From contig NC_066288.1 in assembly GCF_905404315.1 (NCBI RefSeq), positions 1,488,001 through 1,552,000 on the forward strand: a stretch of DNA of 64,000 bases, written 5' to 3'. Numbering within the stretch: position 1 is the stretch's first letter; every line of letters begins with the position of its first letter. The notes beneath the pieces are model-generated. The model was not told the origin of the DNA. It saw only the letters and a program-made list of their open reading frames with translations, and did no database searches. Positions 12,481 to 21,907 of the stretch are shown here, one piece after another. This DNA is from Leptidea sinapis. Taxonomy: Eukaryota; Arthropoda; Insecta; Lepidoptera; Pieridae. The position numbers and the translations under genes are program-made.

Positions 12481-13791
12481 TCTATATATATAAAAAAAGT
12501 CGTGTTAGTTACACTATTTATAACTCAAGAACGGCTATACCGATATGGCTGAAAATTGGTGAGGAGGTAGCTTAGAGCCAGAAGACGGACATAGGATATA
12601 ATAAGTCATAAAAAATCAAAAAATATTATTATAAAAAAATTATTTTCTGATACATTTTGTATGGATTGACATTTTGATGACATCTCGAGAATATAAAGAA
12701 TTCAATAAAGTTTTTTGTTAGTTTCACGCTACATGAGTAATAAAATACAACTGACAGTGCACGTCATGTTATTCAAGTTGACCGGTTGGTGTGTTTGTTT
12801 CGAGTCTCTATTAGCTTATTGTGCCGATATTATCATTAACAATGTCACGACCAAGACGATCAAATTATTCCCGACAAAGACGTAATGCAACTAGGATTCG
12901 AAATATTGCGAATGAAAGGACTAAAGAAGAACAAGAAATTGCAGGTGAAAAGAACCGCGTTAGTATGGATCGTTTTCGTGCTATGAATCACAAGAGCAAA
13001 GCGTAGCAGCCCGTAAAACGGAGCGGCTGGCAATACGAAATCGTCCAGTAAAACCTCAGAGATCAACAACTTATAGATAATTTTCGACGCACAAGAAGAA
13101 GTTTATGAAGTACTGATTTGAATCGAGCAGCGTTTCGAAACGATTGCAGTACTTATACTGTACTGTAGTACTGCTTGCATACTAGCTTTCGCATTGGGCC
13201 GATGGACGTTGTTTGCGAGTATTCTGCGGAGAAATGCAAGAATTGTGCTGCCATGTTCTAGAAACTCACTCAAAAATACAATGTTTGTTTCCAAATGACC
13301 TCATTTGGGGCAGACATCTAAGAACGAGGATTTAATCCGACATTTATTTACATACTTACACACAATACAGTAAAAGAATAACATACGTACTATACTTATT
13401 CCTGTGTATTGTGTATGCTAATTCTAAAAAAAGTGTTTATAAATCAGTAATACGGGTTTTGCTTTTGATATTGTAGATACAAGTATATATCGTATTGGAT
13501 CACTGCAACCTCTCGAAGATGCACAGCTTAAATTTTTACAATTATACTTCATGGGCAACATGGACAAATAACTTGATCGATGTCAAGAGATCAATGCAGC
13601 AATGATAATAGCAATTTTTCAGATCTGCAGCAACTACTTAATGAACATTTTGCATGACGAGTTAGCCCGCAAATCTTTAATTTCCGATCCGTCTTTTCAC
13701 CGAGCAGAGATCACCTAAGGGGATTTTCCAAAATTCCATCCGCAAGAGTTTTTTTTATTATTAACAGAACAACGTCTGTCGGGTCAGCTAG
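12481..13791 (+). mobile_element. Helitron copy B with decayed Rep N-terminal ORF
   Basis: Clean ends: TCTATATATATAAAAAAAGT starting at 12481 after an A, and GTCTGTCGGGTCAGCTAG ending at 13791 before a T. The Rep-like ORF at 12821-13006 differs by two residues from that of copy A. Further downstream frames are broken in the same places. It lacks about 130 bp present in copy A shortly before the 3' end. The shared defects mean both descend from an already defective master that was mobilised in trans. Confidence 0.85.
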
Positions 13792-15178
13792 TTAATAATA
13801 ATTTTGTAAATGTATAATATAATGCATGATGCTTTTTTTCAAAAACGGAATAATGATCAGGATTCTTGGTTCAACACAAAATTCTGTAATATACTCCAAA
13901 ACTGCGCTCGTCATTTTAAGACATAAGTAATTTCGAAAGCTACAAGGCCCTTCAAACTCAAAATCGCTTGCACGTTACTTGTAATAGCTTATAACTTAGC
14001 ACGAACTTCTATGTGTTGTGGAGGTAATTTATATTTTACTTTCTAGATATAGGAATTTTTGAAATCGCTATTTTTCCTATTGAAAACTACGAACTGCGTG
14101 TATCACTCTTGGAAGCCTCGTATCTATTAAGAAATCTCGTACCCAGGGTCGAGTGCGCGGCCTGTCTGAGACGCATCAGCCAAGGAAGTGAGAGGAACGA
14201 TTAAATCGTGGTCACGTATGATCCAATATTACTAGCTCATGGGTGAACGTTTAATGTTAAGAAAAAATAAGGTCACATGCAGATAACGTTACCTACCGCC
14301 AATTCAATGTGAACTCATCTTTTTCACAAAAATATCAATCTCTATCTCGTTATTAGTTTATTGTCATACGAGAGAGTACCTAACTCTCTCGTATGACAAT
14401 AAACTAGCTCCAAAAAAACAATAAGCTATAATTCTGTAAGGAGCAGTAGAAGTATAAACTTAAAATATTATTTTTACATAAAATATTCGTAATGTAATTT
14501 ATATAAACAATTATTATTATTTATTATTAATACTTACTTTCTACATATTGTGTCGGCACTGCATGCAACTAACAAGAAACTATATAAAATCTATGATTTA
14601 TTTATTGACAGCAGGTATCATTCAATATAAATACAACTAATCTCATATAATAAGCTACATAAAGCTATGACTCCTAGATTATCTAATTTATTTACTTACT
14701 GCGTCTTGGTTCGTGATTTTTGTTCTGTTAATTACATTATGTTATTTAGTATATTTTGTTTATTTCTATTGTTTTCTCTATTGTAATGTTGCAATGTAGA
14801 TCGTACGTCACTCCACACAAACCCAAGTGGTTTATGAGTGCTATTGTATTGTATTATCCTTTATGTTTACTAAAATAAAATAAAAAATCAATTAACTTAA
14901 CTTTTAGTTTGTGAACCGATTGCAATGAATAAACTGCGTTTAAATTGATCTAGCAGTTACTATATTTGAAACTTTATAAAGTCAGCAACGGTCTTGTGAT
15001 TCTTCTGGTGTTTTAAGAGATTATGGGCTGCGGTACACATAATAAAACAGACAAACTTATAACAGAAATAAATTATTATTACATTACTTTGGCTTCGCTT
15101 AATACAACATGTGCTAATAGTTTTTTTAGTGTAAATTGTACATACATTAGGTTAGGTTTATTATTATACGTAAGAATA
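13792..15178. other. Intergenic; no gene recognised apart from one hairpin
   Basis: AT-rich with no convincing exon or RNA gene. Holds the perfect inverted repeat at 14354-14406 and lies between Helitron B and the Tc1-like element. Confidence 0.5.
14354..14406. repeat. Perfect 24-bp inverted repeat with 5-nt loop
   Basis: Left arm TAGTTTATTGTCATACGAGA... (14354-14377), loop ACCTA, right arm its exact reverse complement (14383-14406). Too short for a usual animal pre-miRNA stem and not linked to any transposon end seen here. A palindrome made by template switching or a fold-back relic is possible. Confidence 0.85.
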
Positions 15179-15180
15179 TA

Positions 15181-16740
15181 CACTGGCCTGCAAAAGTAAG
15201 TATCACACTTTTCAAATTAATTTTTTTTCTTAACTATAGAAGGTAGAGATTTAAGATTAAAAACGTTTTGTTGCAAATTTTATAGGCTTTAATTCTTAGA
15301 AACTAAAATTATACATTAGTAACATTTTTAACTTAAAAAAGATAAAACAATGAAAACAGACATTTTTAGTTTAGTGTAAAAAAATTCAACTAAAATGTAT
15401 TACATGTTATTTAATTTTTAATAACTGGTATTGCCTCCTCAAGCTCTGATTATAGCTTCGAGCCGGTTTGGCATACTGAACACTAGGTTTCGGAGCCGAT
15501 GTTGGGGAATATTTTCCCATTTTTCTACCAGGGCCTGCTTTAGCGCCCTGAGGGTAGTAGGTGGTGGTCTGCGATTTCTGACTAGCCTCCCAAGCTCACC
15601 CCAGGCGTGTTCAATCGGGTTGAGATCAGGACTTCTTGATGGCCAAGCCATCACGCTGATACCGACCTCCTGAATATACTCTTGTACGATATGAGCCGTG
15701 TGTGGCCGGGCATTATCATGCATCAGCATCGATCCATCACCCATATTTGCTAAATACGGCCCTGCATACTCATTGAGAATCTCTTGAGCATATCTTTGCC
15801 CAGTGAGGGTGCCATTTTCTATGGCTACTAGCTCTGTGCGACCTTCTGAAGATATGCCAGCCCATACATGTACACTGCCTCCACCGTATTGGACTCTTTG
15901 TGAGATGCAGGCTTGAAGGTATCGCTCACCAGGTCGCCTGTAAACACTTCGCCTTCCATCAGAAGTGTAAAGGGAGAATACAGACTCATCTGCAAACAAA
16001 ATTCTTGACCATTCTTCTTCATTCCACTGCATGTGTTCACGGGCGTATCGCAGTCTCGCTACTCGATGCTGTCTCTCGAGTTTTGGGCCACTCGCTGGTC
16101 TTCGCGGTTTCAAATTTGCTTCAGCAAGTCTTCTTCTCACTGTACTGTCACTAATGTAGTCCCTCCGGGTCTGAAGTAGCTGTTGCTGAACTTCAACTGC
16201 ATTTTGGTGGCGATTTCTTAACACAGTGGAAATGATATAACCATCTTCTCTGGCACTGGTACACCTGGGTCTGCCATTACAAGGTCTCCTCGGATGGTGT
16301 CCAGTCTCTTCGTACCTTCGCTTTACCTTCTGGACCGTTCGTACCATCATTCTTGCAGTGCGACGCATACTGATGCCTAGTTCCAGAAAAGCCATGATCC
16401 TAGCACATTCTTCAATTGAAAGAGGCATGATAAATAAATGTTATGTGCTTTTTAGCATAAATTTTTAAAACAAGACCCATCGATCTTGAAAAAAATTTAA
16501 AACAGAAAGAAAAATGTGAATGGTAAAATTGTAATTCGGAAACGTCCACTTCAAAAAAGGAATGGTTTTGTTTTTGAAGTTTTTTTTCAGCCAATTCTTA
16601 AAAGAAGGTAACCGACTATAACGTTTTTATGTACAAAATTAAATACTCTTTGGAGTCCTTTTGATTTCGAAAGTACATCTTGTGAACTTAAAACGTTATC
16701 CCAATTTTAAAAGTGTGATACTTACTTTTGAAGGCCAGTG
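15181..16740 (-). mobile_element. Tc1-like transposon, nearly intact, with 32-bp TIRs and TA duplication
   Basis: Terminal inverted repeats start CACTGGCCTGCAAAAGTAAG (left) and CACTGGCCTTCAAAAGTAAG (right, reversed). They continue together through TATCACACTTTT with one mismatch in 32 bases. TA flanks each side (15179-15180 and 16741-16742), the Tc1/mariner target duplication. The 1560-bp element contains one long transposase frame on the minus strand. The near-perfect ends and long open frame suggest recent arrival. Confidence 0.93.
15439..16428 (-). CDS. Tc1-family transposase (DD34E), last residues lost
   Basis: 329 codons. The N-terminal helix-turn-helix DNA-binding part (about residues 1-100, including SIEECARIMAFLELGISMRR and STVRRRL) is followed by the DDE catalytic domain. 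Aspartate D147 lies in FADES, D238 in MHDNARPHTA, and E273 in SPDLNPIEHAW. Exactly 34 residues separate the second and third, the Tc1 signature. The enzyme cuts and pastes DNA at TA sites in the nucleus. The frame ends ...IIRA at a TGA. The codons after this TGA read GGNTSY and then TAA, like the usual Tc1 ending, so the TGA is probably a point mutation that trims about seven residues. All catalytic residues are present, so activity is possible but untested. Confidence 0.92.
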   Translation of the reverse strand: MPLSIEECARIMAFLELGISMRRTARMMVRTVQKVKRRYEETGHHPRRPCNGRPRCTSAREDGYIISTVLRNRHQNAVEVQQQLLQTRRDYISDSTVRRRLAEANLKPRRPASGPKLERQHRVARLRYAREHMQWNEEEWSRILFADESVFSLYTSDGRRSVYRRPGERYLQACISQRVQYGGGSVHVWAGISSEGRTELVAIENGTLTGQRYAQEILNEYAGPYLANMGDGSMLMHDNARPHTAHIVQEYIQEVGISVMAWPSRSPDLNPIEHAWGELGRLVRNRRPPPTTLRALKQALVEKWENIPQHRLRNLVFSMPNRLEAIIRA

Positions 16741-16742
16741 TA

Positions 16743-17742
16743 ATTAGTATACTTGAAAATGTCGGTGACGCGATCTTGAATGTTTTCTCTCCGAAAGGTG
16801 CTCAACGCGTGTAAAGAAGTTATCTCTTCAACGGGTGTTAATACTCATTTGACATTCTTATCATAAAGTGCGGATTTCGAAAACTTGTTCGATTGACGGA
16901 ATGATTGAAGTTGGTAACTTGCCATCAAGTGAACCTCGCGGTCGCATGACGTTCATATACCAAAAACACCGTGTATCACAATTTATTTATTTTATTTTGG
17001 CATCAAACAGTCTCATAATTACAATTTTAATGTTATATAATTACTAAAGAGAAGACTTATAGTGCCGAAAATTACACACACACATAACACCCTCTATCAC
17101 ATTTTATAACATACATAAATTTCAATGGAACGTAAAATACGCGCTGTTTTAACTTTAGCAGTTATGATCGCGGAGGTATTATCTATTACCTAACGCAAGG
17201 TTCGTTGCTCCCGACTAAAGCCTTCCAAACATCAACCGCCGGCAAATCAGGCATTTATTACAAGGACAACAGTTGACAAATTATAATATATTATACTCGT
17301 CTATTATCAACTATTATTCATATAGTCATTTATTATCATTACACAAATATAAACTTACAAAACATGATATTTGCGGGCAGAAATTTTCCAAATTGTTGAC
17401 ATATATCTCTTAACTGGACAGGTCAGCAGTTGGAGGCTTCATCGAGACCACAGCCGCGCTCCTATCGCCAAGCAATACAGCACCTTGCAGGCTTAGAAAT
17501 CAAAATTCCAAATTTTGGGGTTTAAATTTGTCGCATAAAATAATTATATTGTACTGTATATGAATAATATAAAAAGCTCATTGACAGAAAGATAAAATAT
17601 GATTGTTGAACATATTAAATTGTTTTAAAATTAATCTATTGCTATTTTGACAAAAAAAAAATGGTTTTAGTGGCTCATCGTGGGTATAGATAATGTTATG
17701 GAGTTCACAATAACTTCTAAAAATATCAAGTTTTTAATCTGC
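16743..17742. other. Intergenic, no gene recognised
   Basis: No coding or RNA signal seen. No transposon end recognised between the Tc1 element and the tandem duplication. Confidence 0.5.
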
Positions 17743-18576
17743 AGCATTAAGGCTCAGTCACTCTGCATCCCGTCGCCTGCACACGCACCCGTGGACGGCC
17801 GTTTGTAGTGAATATGTTATGAAGTCTCTTATGTCAAAGTTATATGTTCTTCTTTGGCGTAATAAAACAAAAATCCTAAAAAAATTGTATTCCGCGTTTC
17901 TTACGTTTGTTGAAAAAATCATATTGTCATACAGAAGTAAGTAAATACAACCAATGAAAATATAATTTTACCGCATAATTTAGGTAAATAAATTGTAATT
18001 AAATACAAATAATTTTATACAATTAGAGAGATTTTTTTATTTGAAAACTTGTATATAAATTGAAATTTATTTAATTCTCGTCCATTAGTTGTGGGACCGT
18101 TAGACACTAGACATTATAATCATATTATGAGTTACAAAAGGCTTTACGTAGCTGAATCTGAAGCATTAAGGCTCAGTCACTCTGCATCCCGTCGCCTGCA
18201 CACGCACCCGTGGACGGCCGTTTGTAGTGAATATGTTATGAAGTCTCTTATGTCAAAGTTATATGTTCTTCTTTGGCGTAATAAAACAAAAATCCTAAAA
18301 AAAATGTATTCCGCGTTTCTTACGTTTGTTGAAAAAATCATATTGTCATACAGAAGTAAGTAAATACAACCAATGAAAATATAATTTTACCGCATAATTT
18401 AGGTAAATAAATTGTAATTAAATACAAATAATTTTATACAATTAGAGAGATTTTTTTATTTGAAAACTTGTATATAAATTGAAATTTATTTAATTCTCGT
18501 CCATTAGTTGTGGGACCGTTAGACACTAGACATTATAATCATATTATGAGTTACAAAAGGCTTTACGTAGCTGAAG
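17743..18576. repeat. Two-copy tandem duplication, 419-bp unit
   Basis: The block beginning AGCATTAAGGCTCAGTCACT at 17743 recurs at 18162 with the same 419-bp spacing throughout. I noticed one difference (AAAATTGT versus AAAAATGT in an A-rich run). The second copy ends at GCTTTACGTAGCTGAA near 18575. A 90-codon frame runs across the junction but shows no domain and is not called a gene. The near identity indicates a very recent duplication or an assembly artefact. Confidence 0.9.
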
Positions 18577-19443
18577 TATGATACAAAATATGGTCTAGTT
18601 GACCAGCTAACGTCAGGGTGACGCGTGCGTCGTAAGATTGACTCTGATATTTTTTCCCGAACGGGCCAAAAGAAGTATAAATTCAAATATATTGAGGTAG
18701 ACTTAGACCTTCATACAAACAATCGTATAAAATAATACCTTTTGTTACTTTCGTCTGTTTCCGAGTTACAATTAAAATTACACGCATCCCCGAACAATTC
18801 GTGATAAATGCCTTATTAGAGTTAAGTACTTTATTACCTGAGTTTGGCTAATCACAGGATTGATTATAATTTCGACGTACCACCTACCTGCCAGTAAGTC
18901 AGTAATTATTCCAATTTTGATTGCCAAATTATGTAGTTAATCCCCTTCAGAATATTGCGTTTGATCGCGAAACATTGCAGCTATTAAGTAATGTTTGCGA
19001 TCAAATTGTGACTAGTGCATTGCAGAGGAATACATTTATGTCCGGTGTAGCCTCGCCATTTATCATTACAAAATGGTCAAGCCATCTGCTTATTAATATA
19101 TTAAAATTAAGACGAGTAAGATTCTCCAAATATTTTGAGTTTTCTTGAGTGTTAGTTAATTCCGCCGATATTCGTCTTCAAACAATTCGACACGTGTTTC
19201 GTGCCAGAGTTTGGTGAGGTAACATCTCCTGAGGATGCCTTGTATAGAGGTGAATCTGTGGTGTATAGAGGTCAGCGAATGTGAATTTTGAATTAAAACT
19301 ATAATTCTCACTTCAAACATTTCCTGAGTATCTATAACATAATGTTAGTAATTATATCGGCTCATTCAGCATTCATCAAAGTAGTGTCCAACTTTTTAGC
19401 CGCAACAGACACCTAGAAAAAACATTCTGGTAAATATCCCACG
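18577..19443. other. Intergenic, no gene recognised
   Basis: The 75-codon frame at 18921-19148 shows no family resemblance. No other structure seen. Confidence 0.45.
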
Positions 19444-19775
19444 GCAAATCAAATCAAAATAACTTTATTAATGTAGGTCACGTAAATGACAATTATTTTC
19501 CTATTGAATTTTCCGCTACTTCGTAAAGGGTTGAGCTAATGAGAAGAAGTAGCAAGAAACTCTTTGTCACTGTTCTAATTCAAGATTTATATCTTCATCG
19601 TTTTACAAATCATTTCAATTACAATATATGTAAACTGATGCAACAAACATACTCAAATGTCAAATAGTCAATGCCTTACACGACTAAGTCCAAAAAGTAA
19701 ATGTAAATTTATACAAAACAAAAGATATTGAGTACAGTAGCTGCATCATCCACATACACCATAAATAAATACAGG
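19444..19775 (-). repeat. LINE 3'-UTR fragment (minus strand)
   Basis: Contains CAAATCAAATCAAAATAACT at the outer (3') end, a TTTGATTTGA-type tail, and inner blocks such as GAGAAGAAGTAGCAAGAAAC. I recognise these as a widespread lepidopteran LINE 3' end. No coding sequence remains. Confidence 0.5.
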
Positions 19776-19929
19776 TATTTTCCGACCGTTTTATTAGCAA
19801 TTATAAAAAATATTAAATTTAATTTTACTACCATGAAGCAGAGTTTCTGTCAACAGGATCATCCTGCCACCACACGTAGCGCTCGTTCACGAGAATGACG
19901 CATGGGCCAGCCATCGCCTCCCTCGACCA
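19776..19929. other. Short intergenic stretch ahead of the promoter-like motif
   Basis: AT-rich then GC-richer from 19850; holds no gene I recognise. Confidence 0.4.
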
Positions 19930-19995
19930 TATTTAAGGGAAGGGAACGACCGGTCAGACGTGGCCACCACAAGCAGTGACATTTAAGCGAGCATG
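19930..19995 (+). promoter_or_regulatory. Possible core promoter (TATTTAAG plus TCAGA initiator)
   Basis: TATTTAAG (19930-19937) lies 26 bases before the A of GGTCAGACG (A at 19956), the same spacing as in the glycine-rich gene's promoter. An ATGATG follows at 19993. The short frame from there ends after about 22 codons and I see no consensus donor after the first codons, so no gene is called. Confidence 0.25.
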
Positions 19996-20174
19996 ATGAA
20001 AACTGTCACGAGAACTCAACCAAATAACAAAAACAGAATGTTCATCTACATTCTAAGTACATGATACGTAAACATTTATATACATGATATTGTAAAAAGA
20101 TGCTACTTTGATATCGCAAAAAAATATTTCATTTATACTAATACTTCTGTAGTCGTTATAATTGTTTTATTTTT

Positions 20175-20535
20175 TAATATATAAAAGCGGGCAAACGGGT
20201 TCTATAGATATCTGCAATACTTCGAGATGTGTTCCTTCACTTGAGGGGGAAGAATCCCAACTTGAAGATTCGGGAATACTGTAACCAGAGGTTGATTCCA
20301 TAAAGTGATGAGTGCTGAGAAGTTTATTTACAAATCACACGGATCTCTTGTACGCGTCAAATGGAAGGAGCTGTTACTGAGCAGCCTCCATCCAAAGGCG
20401 GGCACAATATATTATATGTGAGGATTATCGATATGGGCCCAAAATAACACCTTATAGAATTACAGGCGGTATGAAGGCCTGAAATGAAATACCGTCTCGC
20501 CTTACTGGGCACACCGAGAATTGATGTTGGTAAAG
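20175..20535 (-). repeat. Degenerate LINE 3' fragment, same family as the copy at 28063
   Basis: Text such as GTCAAATGGAAGGAGCTG and TACCGTCTCGCCTTACTG matches, with many changes, the plus-strand text of the LINE at 28530-28670. It starts with GCGGGCAAACGGG, the 3'-UTR start of that family. Same orientation (minus). Old and heavily mutated. Confidence 0.7.
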
Positions 20536-20682
20536 TATCGCTGCAAAGTTTCAGAAATCAAGTTATGTTCTTTATTTGCGATTTTCGTATGTTAAAATTG
20601 CGATAATACCCCGTAAGTATACAAAAAAATGAAAGAAAAAAATAGGTACTTATTGCCAACGCTGTCACAGCAGAGATATTAT

Positions 20683-21161
20683 GGGTATGTTCCGTTATGC
20701 ACTGCGAGCACTGCACAATGGTATCACTGTAGAAAAATTCGGTCCGTTATGGACTGCCAGTATACTGCCGCAGTAACCTAGGGAAATATATTACGCCATG
20801 AATCGCAGCCATATTCTACTGTGAGCACTGGCGTTTTCGAGGTAAGGTACTCGCAGTACTTTGATTACGTGATCAGTCAAAACCACTCGAGTGCCTCACG
20901 TTTTATAAACAATACCTATAGTTTAATCTTTAATTTAATCAAATATTTTTAACAGTACTCCAAACAACAGTTTTTTTAATGAACTAGAAAACCTTAATAC
21001 ACTCATTTGAATGCTGCGTCAAAAAATGCGGCTTACAGTATACGGGATTGCGTTCCGTTATAAATAGTGACTAATATAACTGGCTATAAAGGAACGGCTT
21101 CACACTATACTAAATTGACGTCACTCTGTACAGTGGGCGCAGTGTATATAGGAACATACCC
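20683..21161. mobile_element. MITE with GGGTATGTTCC terminal inverted repeats
   Basis: Left end GGGTATGTTCCGTTATGCAC and right end reversed GGGTATGTTCCTATATACAC pair imperfectly over about 25 bases. The 479-bp interior is non-coding, with repeated CACTG motifs. TTA occurs on both flanks (one base offset on the left), hinting at a PIF/Harbinger-type 3-bp duplication, but this is uncertain. Confidence 0.6.
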
Positions 21162-21339
21162 TTAGTAATGTCTACTGTGACGCTGTCTCGAAATAGAATT
21201 TTGCTAACCAAATTCCGAAGCAAACAAACCTGCTTCAACCACAAACAATAAAAGTTGACGACAATGGTATAACTATTTTGTATATCCTCCTTAAATTTAT
21301 TAGATCAAAACAAAGGAATTCATATAACCCATCTATATA

Positions 21340-21907
21340 TGTCGCAGGTATATTGTCAAAGCCGCGAAATTATAATTTAGTGGTGCCTGGTTTTAGTGAC
21401 ATTGTAATGTCACGGGAATACTATTTTGATATTATAAGGCAATGATATTTTGACAATTTTACTGGTAATTAGTTTATGAGGCCGTCTCTGATCGGTCTGT
21501 TTCTTGTATTTATTTTATAGTCATTATTTTTTAGTTACGCATTAGTGTTATTGTAATCTAAGGGAACCGGCCCGTTCACTACTATTTCAACAATGATCTC
21601 AGATGGAAAATTGCATATACGTTCCAATGTTTACTTTGATTGTTTTGTAAATTTTGTATGAAAAAAAAATTACAAATCAGATCGCTCGACGTCTCAGACT
21701 GCTAAATTCAGTTGTTAGATTTATTATAATATCACTATAGTGTACCCGTGACATTACAATGTCACTATGGTTATAGTGACATTGTAATGTCAAGGCCTGG
21801 TTAGGCCGTTAAATTGTTAGAAATTAAGTCGATGGACAATCTACCGTTTTATTATAATATCACTTGTGAAATTGTAATGTCACGGCTTTGACAATATACA
21901 TACGACA
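21340..21907. mobile_element. MITE with TGTCG ends and internal GTGACATTGTAATGTCAC palindromes
   Basis: Ends TGTCGCAGGTATATTGTCAA and reversed TGTCGTATGTATATTGTCAA pair over about 26 bases, flanked by TA on both sides (21338-21339 and 21908-21909). Inside, an 18-base palindrome GTGACATTGTAATGTCAC or a near copy appears at 21396-21413, 21748-21765, 21776-21792 and 21866-21883. No coding capacity. The TA duplication fits a Tc1/mariner-type enzyme; the parent is unknown. Confidence 0.75.

Noticed and set aside
18091..18363. 90-codon frame across the tandem-duplication junction
   Set aside because: It has no domain, and in the first copy the same sequence is not open in this form; it depends on the duplication junction.
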